Below are positions 24,504-33,353 of a stretch of DNA of 64,000 nucleotides, in pieces. The number at the start of each line of letters is the position of its first letter. The first letter of the stretch is position 1. The stretch is from Elusimicrobiota bacterium (GTDB taxonomy: Bacteria; Elusimicrobiota; Elusimicrobia; UBA1565; UBA9628). The stretch is taken from NCBI GenBank assembly GCA_016218545.1, contig JACRDQ010000046.1:1-64000 (forward strand). The letters are read 5' to 3'. Made by a program: the position numbers and the translations under genes. The notes beneath the pieces were generated by a model that was not told where the DNA came from, ran no database searches, and worked only from the letters and a program-made list of their open reading frames with translations.

Positions 24504-24911
24504 ATGCTCCACAAGAAGATCCTCGTCGTGGATGACGACCCCTTCATCAGGGAGATCCTCGCCACCCAGCTCTCGCGCCTGCACTATCGCACGGCCGTGG
24601 CAGCCGACGGCGAGGAGGCGGTCTCCGCCTTCAAGAAGGAGAAGCCCGACCTCATCCTGATGGACCTCCTCATGCCCCGCCTCGACGGCCTCGACGCCAC
24701 ACAGAGGATCCGGGCTCTCGAGAAGAAGGGAGCCAGGGTCCCGATCCTCTTCCTCACCGCCCGCGAGGGCAGCCAGAACAAGCTCAGCTCCATCATTTCC
24801 GGGGGAGACGACTTCGTGACCAAGCCCGTCACCTTCCAGGAGCTCGCGGGACGGGTCGAGGAAGCGCTCAAGCGCGCCAAGAGCAGGACCAAGAAGAAGA
24901 AAAGTCCTTGA
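24504..24911 (+). CDS. single-domain response regulator (CheY-like)
   Basis: A 135-residue receiver domain alone: acidic pocket Asp11/Asp12 (VVDDDPF), phospho-acceptor Asp54 (LILMDLLMPRLDG), Thr in ILFLTAREG and the conserved Lys in FVTKPVTF. There is no output domain; a Lys/Arg-rich tail (RAKSRTKKKKSP) ends the protein. It must signal by protein contact. No histidine kinase is in the window. It starts 6 nt after the FG-GAP gene and its stop overlaps the next start. Confidence 0.9.
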   Translation: MLHKKILVVDDDPFIREILATQLSRLHYRTAVAADGEEAVSAFKKEKPDLILMDLLMPRLDGLDATQRIRALEKKGARVPILFLTAREGSQNKLSSIISGGDDFVTKPVTFQELAGRVEEALKRAKSRTKKKKSP

Positions 24912-25948
24912 CCATCCGTCTCGCGGCCCTGGCGGTCCTCCTGTCCGTCCTCCCCCGGCCGGCGTCGGCCGCCGCCTCCGGGCCAGAGCGCCTCGGCTCC
25001 AGAACCCAGCTCGACGCGGGCGCCCTCCTGGTCCTGTCCGGTTCCGGGCAGGATTGGGCCTCGGTGGTGACGGACGTGCGCAAGGCCCTCGAGGGAAGGT
25101 TCCTCGTCGAGCAGGCCCCGGCCTCCGACGCCAAGGCCATCCAGGCCGCGGTAGACAAGCTCCAGGCCCGCAGGGTCAAGAAGATCGTGGCCGTGCCCAT
25201 GCTCCTCTCCTCCCACTCGGCCGAGATGGACGAGAACCGCTACATCTTCGGCGTGCGCGAGCATCCGGCGGCCGCGTTCCTCGGCTCCCACGCCCACTCC
25301 GGCTACTCCGTGGTCCGGCGCATCAAGGCCAGGGTCCCGGTGGTGCTCACGGCCGCCCTTGACGACCACTCCGTGTTCGCGGAGCTCCTGACCGAGCGCG
25401 CCCTGGACCTCAGCAAGGACCCCTCCCGCGAGTCCCTCGTGCTCGCGGTGCCCTCGCTCGCCGTGGACCTGGCCAATTCCCAGTGGTCGGGCACCATCCA
25501 GTCCCTGGCGGAGAAGGTCCGCCGGGCCACGGGCTTCAGGCAGGTCCAGACCGTCTTCCTGACCGAGGACGCATCCCAGGTGGACCGCGACAAGGCCGAG
25601 CAGGCCTTGCGGAGCACGGTCCGCGGCCTGGCCGAAGGCAAGGGCCGCGTCATCGTGATCCCGGTCTCCCTCACCCGGGGCTCGGAGCGCCGCCTGCGCA
25701 AGCTCTTCGAGGGGCTCTTCGTGCGCTTCGACGGCAAGGCCGCCCTCCCCAACCCCAAGATCATCCGCTGGGTCGAGGAGGCCCTGACCAAGGGCGTGAA
25801 GCTCCCCGACATGCGCGCCTACACCAAGGAAGAGGCCCCTCCGAGCGCCCCCAGGCTGGACCGTCTCACCCGTCCCCTGCTGGCCCCCCCCGCCAAGGCC
25901 GCGAAGGCCGGCGCCGCACAACCCAAGAGCGACAGCGAGGCTCCATGA
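24908..25948 (+). CDS. exported CbiX/sirohydrochlorin-chelatase-like protein
   Basis: 346 residues from a TTG overlapping the previous stop (TTGA). A signal peptide (ALAVLLSVLPRPASAAA) is followed by two chelatase-like halves: GALLVLSGSGQDWASVVTDV with RRVKKIVAVPMLLSSHSAEM, then SLVLAVPSLAVDLANSQW with GKGRVIVIPVSLTRGSERRL. CbiX/CbiK enzymes insert metal into sirohydrochlorin, and some are periplasmic. The classic first His (GHGS) is replaced by SGS here, although SSHS keeps a His. So metal binding may differ and chelatase activity is uncertain. The tail is Pro/Ala/Lys-rich. Translationally coupled to thyX (ATGA). Confidence 0.55.
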   Translation: MTIRLAALAVLLSVLPRPASAAASGPERLGSRTQLDAGALLVLSGSGQDWASVVTDVRKALEGRFLVEQAPASDAKAIQAAVDKLQARRVKKIVAVPMLLSSHSAEMDENRYIFGVREHPAAAFLGSHAHSGYSVVRRIKARVPVVLTAALDDHSVFAELLTERALDLSKDPSRESLVLAVPSLAVDLANSQWSGTIQSLAEKVRRATGFRQVQTVFLTEDASQVDRDKAEQALRSTVRGLAEGKGRVIVIPVSLTRGSERRLRKLFEGLFVRFDGKAALPNPKIIRWVEEALTKGVKLPDMRAYTKEEAPPSAPRLDRLTRPLLAPPAKAAKAGAAQPKSDSEAP

Positions 25949-26667
25949 AACCGTCAACCACCGTCAAGGTCCTGGACAAGGGATTCGTCCGTCTCGTCGA
26001 GTTCATGGGAGGCGACGAGGCCGTGGTCTCGGCCGCGCGCGTGTGCACCGGCACCGGCTCCAAGGGCGAGGAGAAGGACCGCAAGCTCATCGAGTACCTC
26101 CTCACCCACCAGCACCTGACGCCCTTCGAGCACTCCGTCTTCAAGTTCCACGTGTCCTGCCCCATCTTCGTCATGCGCCAGTGGATCCGGCACCGCTCCT
26201 CGTCCTTCAACGAGATCTCGGCCCGCTACGCCGAGGTGCGCGACGAGTTCTACGTGCCGGAGCGCTGGCGCGTCCAGGACGCCCGCAACAAGCAGTCCTC
26301 CAGCCACTCCCAGGCCGTGGACGACCGCAAGTGCGGCCAGATCCTCGAGGAGGCCTACCACCGCTCCTTTACGGCCTACCGCAAGCTCATCGAGCTCGGG
26401 GCCGCGCGGGAGATGGCCCGCTTCGTCATGCCCGTGGGCTGCTACACCCAGTTCTACTGGACCATCAACGCCCGCAACCTCCTGCACTTCATCGGCCTGC
26501 GCGCCGACAGCCACGCGCAGTGGGAGATCCAGCGCTACACCGAGGCCCTGGCCAGGTTCTTCAGCCAGAGGATGCCCTGGACCTGGGACGCCTACCTCAA
26601 GAAGGGCTGGACCGGGTCCAACCCCGAGCTCGACGCGGCCAAGTCCGAGCTGGTGAGAGCCGCATGA
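25945..26667 (+). CDS. thyX: flavin-dependent thymidylate synthase ThyX
   Basis: A 240-residue enzyme making dTMP from dUMP with FAD, NADPH and methylene-tetrahydrofolate. The ThyX signature RHRxxSxNExSxRY is complete at residues 82-95. TPFEHSVFKFHVSCPIFVMR before it and MPVGCYTQFYWTINARNLLHF with LRADSHAQWEIQRY after it are the other family blocks. Length is normal. ATGA overlaps on both sides place it in one translationally coupled chain with the CbiX-like and adaptor-like genes, which have no evident metabolic link to thymidylate. Confidence 0.95.
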   Translation: MKPSTTVKVLDKGFVRLVEFMGGDEAVVSAARVCTGTGSKGEEKDRKLIEYLLTHQHLTPFEHSVFKFHVSCPIFVMRQWIRHRSSSFNEISARYAEVRDEFYVPERWRVQDARNKQSSSHSQAVDDRKCGQILEEAYHRSFTAYRKLIELGAAREMARFVMPVGCYTQFYWTINARNLLHFIGLRADSHAQWEIQRYTEALARFFSQRMPWTWDAYLKKGWTGSNPELDAAKSELVRAA

Positions 26668-27692
26668 ACGCGCTCCTCGCCGTCCTCCTGCTCCTGGCGC
26701 CGCCTCCGGCCTCGGGCCAGGAGGTGGCGACCCTGCGCCAGACCAACCTCGACTCCAAGGTGCGCGCCTGGGGCACCGTGGTGCCGGAGGAGGTCTTCCG
26801 CCTCAAGTCCACCATCGAGGGCCGCATCGAGGCCATCCTCGTGTCCAGCGGCGCCTGGGCCGAGGAGCGCTCGCCCATCGGCCTGATGTCCACCAGGGAG
26901 CTGGCCGCGCTCATCGACTCGCGCGGCACCATCCCCGAGGAGATCGTGCAGGAGCGCTGGCAGAAGGTCTACAAGCCCACGCGCATCCTCTGCCCGAAGT
27001 CCTGCTTCGTGCTCAAGGCCTACGTGAAGCCCCGCCAGCGCGTCAAGCCCAACGCCCTGCTCTTCGAGGCCGCCCATGTCCTGCGCCTGGCCGGCCAGGT
27101 CGACCCGGCGTCCGCGAGCCTCGTCCGCTACGGCCAGAGGCTCGAGTTCTGGGCCGTGGACGACCCGGCGAACAAGATGGAGGGCAAGATCGTCAACTAC
27201 GTGGATCCCTCATCAGGCAAGCCCAAGCCCGGCACCTTCGGCCTCGAGCTCTCCTCCGAGCGCAACCTCCTGCCCGGCGCCCGCTGGGAAGGCTGGGTCT
27301 CCATCGCCACCAAGCGCAAGGTCCTGGCCGTGCCCACGACCGCCATCCTCTCGCACGAGGGCCGCACCTACCTGCCCGTGCAGGTCACGGTCGGAGCCAC
27401 CAACGGCGACCTGACCGAGGTCACGAGCGGCGCGGTCGAAGGGACCGCGGTGCTGGTGCTCGAGCCTGCCAAGGCCCCTCCCGCCAGCCGCTACAAGCCC
27501 GGGCCTGAGGCCGCCAAGAGGCTCGACGACGCCCTCGACGGCCTCGACCCCGAGCCTCTCCCCCCCGCTCCGGCCCCGGCTCCCAAGCCTGCCAAGCGCT
27601 CCGCGGTCAAGCGCTCCAAGCCCGCGGAACCCGCGCCTCCTCCGGTGGAGGAGCCCCAGGCTCCCGAGGAAGAGGACCCCTATGCGGACTGA
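26664..27692 (+). CDS. periplasmic adaptor-like (HlyD/MFP-like) protein
   Basis: 342 residues with a signal peptide (MNALLAVLLLLAPPPASG). The body has barrel-sandwich and beta-barrel features of membrane fusion proteins: AWGTVVPEEVFRLKSTIEGR at the start, CFVLKAYVKPRQRVKPNALL, GQRLEFWAVDDPANKMEGKI, and VLAVPTTAILSHEGRTYLPV, the usual strand before the membrane-proximal domain. The long alpha-hairpin seems very short. The C-terminus is a Pro/Lys linker (PAPAPKPAKRSAVKRSKPAE). No transporter partner is adjacent. Resemblance is moderate and the function unproven. Confidence 0.5.
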   Translation: MNALLAVLLLLAPPPASGQEVATLRQTNLDSKVRAWGTVVPEEVFRLKSTIEGRIEAILVSSGAWAEERSPIGLMSTRELAALIDSRGTIPEEIVQERWQKVYKPTRILCPKSCFVLKAYVKPRQRVKPNALLFEAAHVLRLAGQVDPASASLVRYGQRLEFWAVDDPANKMEGKIVNYVDPSSGKPKPGTFGLELSSERNLLPGARWEGWVSIATKRKVLAVPTTAILSHEGRTYLPVQVTVGATNGDLTEVTSGAVEGTAVLVLEPAKAPPASRYKPGPEAAKRLDDALDGLDPEPLPPAPAPAPKPAKRSAVKRSKPAEPAPPPVEEPQAPEEEDPYAD

Positions 27693-27770
27693 CCGAGCCC
27701 GGCGTCTCTGGCGAGGGCGTGCCGCCTCCAAGCCGAACGGGAAGCGGCCTGACCGGAGGCCCGGCTCCCT

Positions 27771-30116
27771 TTGAAGCCGCCCTCCGGCCAGCCGACCAAG
27801 TTCGTCTGCGTCCACGGCCATTTCTACCAGCCGCCCAGGGAGAACCCCTGGCTGGAGGAGGGCGAGCCCGAGGAGTCCGCCAGCCCCTACCGCGACTGGA
27901 ACGAGCGCATCCTCAACGAGTGCTACGGCCCCAACGCCGCGGCCCCCTCCCTCGACGGCTTCGGACGCATCCGCGAGCTCAGGAACAACTACGAGGCCCT
28001 GAGCTTCAACTTCGGCGCCACCCTCTCTTCCTGGCTGGAGCGCAAGCACCCCGCGCTCTACAGCCTCATCCTCGAAGCGGACCGCTCGAGTCTCGAAGCC
28101 CGCGGCCACGGCAACGCCATCGCCCAGCCCTTCATCCACGCCATCCTCCCCCTGCAGACCAGGCGCGACAAGAGGACCATGGTGCGCTGGGGCATCGCGG
28201 ACTTCGAGTTCCGCTTCAACCGCAAGCCCGAGGGAATGTGGCTCCCCGAGACCGGGGTGGATGACGAGACCCTCGAGGTCCTCATCGAGGAGGGCATCCG
28301 CTTCACCATCCTGGCCCCCCATCAGGCCGCCAAGGTGCGCGCCCTGGGGGCCGAGCAGTGGACCGTGCCCGGAGAGCCCCCCCTGAACACCTCCAGGCCC
28401 TACCGCTGGAACTCCAAGGCCCAGCCCGGCAAGTCCATCGCCCTGTTCTTCTTCTACAACGAGCTCCACCTCGAGGTCGCCCGCCGCCAGGGCCTGGCTG
28501 ACGGCGAGCGCCTGGCCCGCAAGTTCCGCGCCTGCTTCATGCCCGACGCCTCGGTCCAACTCGTGCACACGGCCACGGACGGCGAGTACTTCGGCCACCA
28601 CCGCAAGCGCGGGCACGAGGCCCTGAGCCAGGCCTTCCAGTGGCTCGAGTCCGAGGGAGCCAAAGTCGTCAACTACGCCCAGTTCCTCGACCTCTACCCC
28701 CCGCCCCAGGAGGTCGAGCTGGCACAGGACACCGCCTGGAGCTGCGCCCACGGCCTGGGCCGCTGGAGCGACGACTGCGGGTGCAAGATCGAGCCGGACA
28801 AGCCCACCCAGCAGAGATGGCGCAAGCCCCTGCTCGAAGCCCTGGGCTGGCTCAAGGCCAAGCTCGACGAGGTCTACGAAAAGGAAGCCGCAGTCCTGTT
28901 CCGCGACCCCTGGCTCGCCAGGGACCACTACGTGTCCCGGCTCCTCGACGACTCCCCGTCCGCCGCGGACGCTTTCCTTTTCAAGCACGCCAAGCGCAAC
29001 CTGACCCCGAAGGAAGCCTTGACCTGCCTGCGGCTCTGCGAGATGCAGCGCTGGCGCCTGCTCATGCTGACCAGCTGCGGCTGGTTCTTCGACGACATCT
29101 CCGGCATCGAGGCCGTGCAGAACCTGCGCTTCGCCGGCCGCGCCATCGAGCTGGCCGGAGCCTCGGCCCCTGAGTTGGAGCGCGGGTTCAAGGACCTCCT
29201 CCTAAGGGCTCCCTCGAACGAAGGCAGGTTCGCGACCGGAGCAGGAGTCTTCGAGAAGCTCGTGACTCCAGTGCGCACCGACAGCCACCGGGCCGCGGCC
29301 CACGCCGCCATCCTGCGCCACCTCGACCCGGATACCGCTCCCCGCATGCCCAGACGCTTCTCCTTCAGCGGAGGAGAGCTCAGGCGTTGGGACAAGCCCC
29401 TCCTGGCAGGCCAGGACCGGAGCTTGAGCGCGTCCAGGACCGACATCACGGACAAGGCGATCCTCGAAGCCGACAGGTTCTGGACCGTGGTCCATCAGCA
29501 GGACCGCCTCGATTTCTCCTGCTGGGTCTCGCCCATGCCTCCGCCCGACGACCTCAAGGAGAAGTTCCTCGAGCTCGGAGACGCCGACCTTCAGACCTAT
29601 CTCGCCAAGACCATGGGCGAGTCCAGGTGGGGCATGGACGCTGTGCTCCCGGGCGAGCGCGTCTCGCTGCTGAGGATCTCCATGTCCGCCCCGCCCAAGT
29701 CCGACCTGCGCCGCTACCTCGAAGCCTGGCGCTCCGCCGTGCGCCGGCTCGACCAGCCCGGCGGAGCCGACCTCGTCCTCGACCTCATCCCCAAGGCCAA
29801 GGCCCTCGGCCTGGCCGTAGACCAGCTCCCTGACCTCGACCTCGTGCGCGAGCACTTGAGCGAGATCGTCTCCAGCGTGGAGGTCAAGGCTGACCAGGCC
29901 TCCGTCTCGCGCTTCGTGCGCTGGATCGAGACCTGCGAGACCGCGGGCGTCCACCTCGGCCTCTGGGAGCTCAACTCGTTCTGCTGGAACTGGAAGGCGC
30001 AGCTGCGCCGGAGCTCCGACGTCGCGACCTTCGAGTCCGACGCGGCCGAGGCCCTGGCCAGGAAGCTCAACTTCTCCGAAGCACCCGTGGAGGCGTCATG
30101 GCGACCAAGAGGATGA
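27771..30116 (+). CDS. GH57-family glycoside hydrolase with DUF3536-like C-terminal region
   Basis: 781 residues, TTG start at 27771 (GGAGG about 13 nt upstream). The N-terminus VCVHGHFYQPPRENPWLEEG and GIADFEFRFNRKPEGMWLPE TG-type block are hallmarks of the large cytoplasmic GH57 alpha-amylase/mannosidase relatives. A His/Asp block (HTATDGEYFGHHRKRGHEAL) follows. The C-terminal half (RLCEMQRWRLLMLTSCGWFF DD) matches the DUF3536 type. Such enzymes probably remodel alpha-glucans or glycogen-like polymers. No signal peptide. The last 19 bp overlap phoH. Confidence 0.8.
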   Translation: MKPPSGQPTKFVCVHGHFYQPPRENPWLEEGEPEESASPYRDWNERILNECYGPNAAAPSLDGFGRIRELRNNYEALSFNFGATLSSWLERKHPALYSLILEADRSSLEARGHGNAIAQPFIHAILPLQTRRDKRTMVRWGIADFEFRFNRKPEGMWLPETGVDDETLEVLIEEGIRFTILAPHQAAKVRALGAEQWTVPGEPPLNTSRPYRWNSKAQPGKSIALFFFYNELHLEVARRQGLADGERLARKFRACFMPDASVQLVHTATDGEYFGHHRKRGHEALSQAFQWLESEGAKVVNYAQFLDLYPPPQEVELAQDTAWSCAHGLGRWSDDCGCKIEPDKPTQQRWRKPLLEALGWLKAKLDEVYEKEAAVLFRDPWLARDHYVSRLLDDSPSAADAFLFKHAKRNLTPKEALTCLRLCEMQRWRLLMLTSCGWFFDDISGIEAVQNLRFAGRAIELAGASAPELERGFKDLLLRAPSNEGRFATGAGVFEKLVTPVRTDSHRAAAHAAILRHLDPDTAPRMPRRFSFSGGELRRWDKPLLAGQDRSLSASRTDITDKAILEADRFWTVVHQQDRLDFSCWVSPMPPPDDLKEKFLELGDADLQTYLAKTMGESRWGMDAVLPGERVSLLRISMSAPPKSDLRRYLEAWRSAVRRLDQPGGADLVLDLIPKAKALGLAVDQLPDLDLVREHLSEIVSSVEVKADQASVSRFVRWIETCETAGVHLGLWELNSFCWNWKAQLRRSSDVATFESDAAEALARKLNFSEAPVEASWRPRG

Positions 30117-31081
30117 TCATCGAGAGCACCGAGGAGGCCCTGGGCCTGCTCGGCGAGCAGGACGTGCTCCTGCGCCAGATGGAGGCCGAGTACGGAGTCG
30201 AGCTCGCTCTCAGGCAGGACACCCGCACCAACGAGCTCATCCTGACCATCCGCGGCTCCTCCTCGCACGTGGACCGCGCCATGAAGGGCCTGCGCCAGCG
30301 CATCCACGACCTTCGCCAGCCTCCGGCCACCCCCTCCCACAAGCCCCACAGCGTGCGCAAGAGCCTGCCCAGGACCACGCCATCCGGCGACTCCGGCATC
30401 ACCGGCCTGCCTGACGACGCCATCATCCGCACCGCGTTCGGCAAGGTCATCAGGCCCCGCTCCAAGAATCAGGAATCCTACGTGCAGGCCGTGACCGACA
30501 AGGACCTCGTGTTCGGCATCGGCCCTGCCGGCACCGGCAAGACCTTCCTCGCCGTGGCCTGCGCCTTGCGTGCCCTCCACCTCGGCAAGGTCAACCGCAT
30601 CATCCTCTCCAGGCCCGTGGTGGAGGCCGGCGAAAAGCTCGGATTCCTGCCCGGAGACCTGCTCGAGAAGGTCGACCCGTATCTTAAGCCCCTCTACGAC
30701 GCCTTCTACTCCATGCTCGGTCCCCAGCGCTTCCGCTCCTGGCGCTCGGACGAGATCATCGAGATCGTGCCCCTTGCCTACATGCGCGGCAGGACCTTCG
30801 AGGACGCCTTCATCCTCCTCGACGAGGCACAGAACACCACCCCTGAGCAGATGAAGATGTTCCTCACCCGCATGGGCGCAGGCTCCCGCGTGGTCGTGAC
30901 CGGCGACATCACCCAGACCGACCTTGCCGAGCCCATCACCTCAGGCCTCATCCGCATCATCGACGTCTTGAAGGACGTCGAGGGAGTCGCCTTCTGCAAG
31001 CTGACCGAGGAGGACGTGGTGCGCCATCCCCTCGTCCGCAAGATCATCACCGCTTACGAGCGCTGGGAAAAAGCCAAATGA
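30098..31081 (+). CDS. phoH: PhoH-like ATPase
   Basis: A 327-residue P-loop ATPase. An N-terminal KH-like region covers residues 1-75 (LILTIRGSSSHVDRAMKGLR). Walker A GPAGTGKT lies at 142-149 and Walker B FILLDEAQN at 238-246, with the conserved SRPVVEAGEKLGFLPGDL and VVTGDITQTDL between and after. PhoH and YbeY genes are neighbours in most bacteria and are linked to RNA metabolism and ribosome maturation. Here phoH overlaps the GH57 end and shares ATGA with ybeY. All motifs are intact. Confidence 0.92.
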   Translation: MATKRMIIESTEEALGLLGEQDVLLRQMEAEYGVELALRQDTRTNELILTIRGSSSHVDRAMKGLRQRIHDLRQPPATPSHKPHSVRKSLPRTTPSGDSGITGLPDDAIIRTAFGKVIRPRSKNQESYVQAVTDKDLVFGIGPAGTGKTFLAVACALRALHLGKVNRIILSRPVVEAGEKLGFLPGDLLEKVDPYLKPLYDAFYSMLGPQRFRSWRSDEIIEIVPLAYMRGRTFEDAFILLDEAQNTTPEQMKMFLTRMGAGSRVVVTGDITQTDLAEPITSGLIRIIDVLKDVEGVAFCKLTEEDVVRHPLVRKIITAYERWEKAK

Positions 31082-31635
31082 AAAACGCCTGCACCATCCG
31101 GGTCTCCGGGACCGACCTCCTCCCTAAGGAGGCCAGGAAGCCCAAGCTCATCGAGGAGGCCTGCCGCCTGAGCCTCAGGAGCAAGCCCGCCAAGAAGGGC
31201 TCCAAGCCCAAGGGCGAGATCAATATCGTGTTCCTCGCAGGCCCCAGGATGCGCTCCCTCAACAAGAGGTTCCTCAAGCGCGACCGCGACACCGACGTCC
31301 TCTCGTTCAGCTACGACGCCCCTGCCCCGGGAGCGCCGGCCGCCGACCAGCCCTTCGGCGACATCTTCATCTCGACTTCGAAGATCCGCTCCCAGGCCAA
31401 AGACCTCGGCCACTCCGCATTGAAGGAGACTTTGACCCTGGTCAGCCACGGCAGTCTCCATCTCCTGAATTACGACGACGCCACCAGGTCCCAGAAGGCT
31501 CTCATGACCAAACTTCAGGACAAGGTCCTGGCCAAGCTCAAGCCGTTGCGGTCGACGACAGCGGCATGCAGGAGCGCAGCCAGCATTAAGGAGGCTATCA
31601 TTGAAGACCAAGGCGATGCTCGTTGGCAATTCTGA
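31078..31635 (+). CDS. ybeY: YbeY-like rRNA maturation endonuclease with altered active site
   Basis: 185 residues. Family landmarks are INIVFLAGPRMRSLNKRF, TDVLSF, FGDIFIS and the zinc region LTLVSHGSLHLLNYDDA. YbeY normally has HGxxHLxGYDH with three His ligands. Here His124 and His128 are kept but the third position is Asp134 and the Gly is Asn. The conserved Arg of the LNxxYRxKD motif appears to be Leu (NKRFLKRD). The last 30 residues after KLKPL do not look like YbeY and run into DNA of different composition where the foreign island begins. The protein may still bind metal, but normal activity is doubtful. Confidence 0.75.
   Translation: MKNACTIRVSGTDLLPKEARKPKLIEEACRLSLRSKPAKKGSKPKGEINIVFLAGPRMRSLNKRFLKRDRDTDVLSFSYDAPAPGAPAADQPFGDIFISTSKIRSQAKDLGHSALKETLTLVSHGSLHLLNYDDATRSQKALMTKLQDKVLAKLKPLRSTTAACRSAASIKEAIIEDQGDARWQF
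31588..31594 (+). promoter_or_regulatory. strong Shine-Dalgarno deciding the SDR start
   Basis: AAGGAGG lies 6 nt upstream of the TTG at 31601. It is one of the few textbook ribosome-binding sites in the window and supports a TTG start that overlaps the ybeY end. Confidence 0.7.
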
Positions 31636-32287
31636 CGGCATCGGTTTGGCGACGACGAAGAGACTGCTCGCGGCCGGGTGGGATATTATCGGCGTTTCAA
31701 AAAGCGAATCGCCGATCGCAAACACGGCCTATCTTCATCGGGTCGCAGACGTCAGTGACGCAGCGTATCCGGACCTGATGGATGAGCTGGTGCGGCAAGG
31801 GCCATTGGACCTGTGCATCTACTGTGCGGGTATCGGCGAACTGCTGGATCCCTTGCAGATGGGCGATGAGGCGAGGATCATCGACGTGAACCTGACCGGG
31901 ATGGTCAGAACGGCGGCGGCGGTGATCCCCGGGATGGTCAAAAGAGGCCATGGTCATTTCATCGGCGTTTCCAGCATGGCCGACGAGTTGCTCTCGGCCG
32001 AGGCGCCGTCATATTCCGCCTCAAAGGCGGGTTTTTCAAATTATCTCGGAGGCCTGGCGTTGGCCTTGAAGCCTCGGGGCGTATTCGTTACCAACGTGCG
32101 GTTCGGCTTCGTCGACACCAAAATGGCAAAAAGCGACGCCAAACCGTTCATGATGAGCGTCGAAAAGGCAGTCGATCATTTGGAGTCATGTATCCGCACG
32201 AAACCTGCCTGTTATACCGCGCCCTGGATCGCGATCCCGCTCGTCAAACTTCTGAAACTGACGCTGAAGTTGAAGGCAGGCGCATGA
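31601..32287 (+). CDS. short-chain dehydrogenase/reductase (island gene)
   Basis: A 228-residue SDR. Cofactor motif LVGNSDGIGLATTKRL replaces the usual TGxxxGIG, CAGIGE gives the NAG-like position, and SYSASKAGFSNYL holds the Tyr-x-x-x-Lys pair after an SS catalytic serine region (GVSSMAD). VTNVRFGFVDTKMAK follows. Together with the NTF2-like neighbour it resembles the first two genes of a proteobacterial cluster that also encodes an FAD oxidase, DUF1365 and a cyclopropane fatty-acid synthase-like enzyme (the ChrR-type photo-oxidative stress set), from memory. Those partners are absent here. Base composition is visibly less GC-rich than the flanks. Confidence 0.8.
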   Translation: MKTKAMLVGNSDGIGLATTKRLLAAGWDIIGVSKSESPIANTAYLHRVADVSDAAYPDLMDELVRQGPLDLCIYCAGIGELLDPLQMGDEARIIDVNLTGMVRTAAAVIPGMVKRGHGHFIGVSSMADELLSAEAPSYSASKAGFSNYLGGLALALKPRGVFVTNVRFGFVDTKMAKSDAKPFMMSVEKAVDHLESCIRTKPACYTAPWIAIPLVKLLKLTLKLKAGA

Positions 32288-32297
32288 AAGGTCGACA

Positions 32298-32714
32298 GTG
32301 ACAGAACTGGAATTCCGAGACGTTCTCGATCGACTGGCGACAGGTTGGGCAAAACGGGACTATGGGGACGCGGTGAAGGCCTTTGCCGACAACGTGCACT
32401 ATGCCGATCCGCTTCGGTATTCGTTCGCTGATCGGACAAGTCTGCGCGCTTTTTTCGAGGCCGACGAGGGGCGCGAACAGAGCACGGCCTTTCATACCGT
32501 GATATTCGATGAGGTCCGCCAAGTCGCGGCCGTGGAATACACTTATGAGGGCAGCCAACGGTATCACGGCGTGGCGCTGATTCGCCTGGAGAACGGCCTG
32601 ATCACGCATTGGCGCGAATATCAGCATGTGGACCAGAGGGCATGGCCAGAGTTCGTCGGCGGCACGGCATTCCCGGCGGCATGTTCAAAAGGAGAGACGT
32701 CTTGCAGCGCCTGA
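32298..32714 (+). CDS. NTF2/SnoaL-like protein (island gene)
   Basis: 138 residues from a GTG start, 10 nt after the SDR stop. The alpha+beta cone fold is suggested by LATGWAKRDYGDAVKAFADN, YADPLRYSFADRTSLRAFFE and YTYEGSQRYHGVALIRLENG LITHWREYQH. The combination DPLRY, HTVIFDE and RYHG is what I recall from the NTF2 protein paired with the SDR in ChrR-linked clusters. Enzymatic role unknown. The tail after FVGG (TAFPAACSKGETSCSA) may be altered by the rearrangement that removed the rest of the cluster. Confidence 0.65.
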   Translation: MTELEFRDVLDRLATGWAKRDYGDAVKAFADNVHYADPLRYSFADRTSLRAFFEADEGREQSTAFHTVIFDEVRQVAAVEYTYEGSQRYHGVALIRLENGLITHWREYQHVDQRAWPEFVGGTAFPAACSKGETSCSA

Positions 32715-32841
32715 CCTCGGCCAGAGCCCACGGGCGCAGAGATGCAATTGGAAAGCGTGATCTGACGTTGACTCGAGCTGGCCGCCTTGGAAGCCACGCT
32801 ACGGGACCGGGGGGGCGACTCACCCAGACGTTAGGCCGTCC

Positions 32842-33237
32842 ATGAACGACGAAGGATCGACGGCCGTGTATCCTTGCCCCGCATGCGGGTTCGAGGTATT
32901 CGATGCGCCTCCAGGCTCTTATGGCATCTGCCCTGTCTGCGGGTGGGAAGATGATGACGTGCAGTTGCGATTCCCGACGATGCAAGGCGGCGCCAACAAG
33001 GAGTGCCTGGTCGAGTACCAGCAGGAGACCCTAAGATCATTCCCTCTCGCTAAAAAGGAGCACAAGCATTTCCGAAGAGATCCTGGCTGGCGTCCTGTGA
33101 CCAAATCAGACTGCCAGGACATCAACGGGATTCCCACGAACGGACAGGAATACTTTGAAGCAGCAGGAGAAGTCGACCCGGGATACTATTGGAGAAAATG
33201 CAGTCAAGAAGACGAGAGCAGGACCTCCACTTCCTGA
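32842..33237 (+). CDS. CPCC-type cysteine-rich protein
   Basis: 131 residues. YPCPACGFEVFD and YGICPVCGWEDDDVQLRFP form two CxxC pairs of the Cys_rich_CPCC domain, followed by GGANKECLVEYQ, also typical. A small zinc-ribbon-like fold is expected; the family often sits in toxin-immunity, integron-cassette or mobile contexts and its function is unknown. The 127 bp upstream hold no gene. Composition is lower in GC than the surrounding chromosome. Confidence 0.75.
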   Translation: MNDEGSTAVYPCPACGFEVFDAPPGSYGICPVCGWEDDDVQLRFPTMQGGANKECLVEYQQETLRSFPLAKKEHKHFRRDPGWRPVTKSDCQDINGIPTNGQEYFEAAGEVDPGYYWRKCSQEDESRTSTS

Positions 33238-33353
33238 ACGCCGACGGCATGGCGGCGTGCGACCAGCGCGACCGAGAAGCCGCGTGGCGATCCAGAGCAT
33301 GCGGGGCTGACGCGGGACTTCTCCCTCCGGCCCGATTAGTCCGAGCGCCCGCG

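Noticed and set aside
27693..27770. Riboswitch in the 78-bp gap before the GH57 gene
   Set aside because: The gap is GC-rich with several short complementary words, but I cannot fit it to any riboswitch consensus I know and it has no terminator-like stem.
32700..32836. Integron attC-like site before the CPCC gene (GTTAGGC at 32830-32836, GCCTGAC near 32708)
   Set aside because: GTTAGGC fits the attC core consensus and CPCC genes occur in cassettes, but the distal core has a mismatch (GAC for AAC), the inner L boxes do not pair and there is no second site after the gene.
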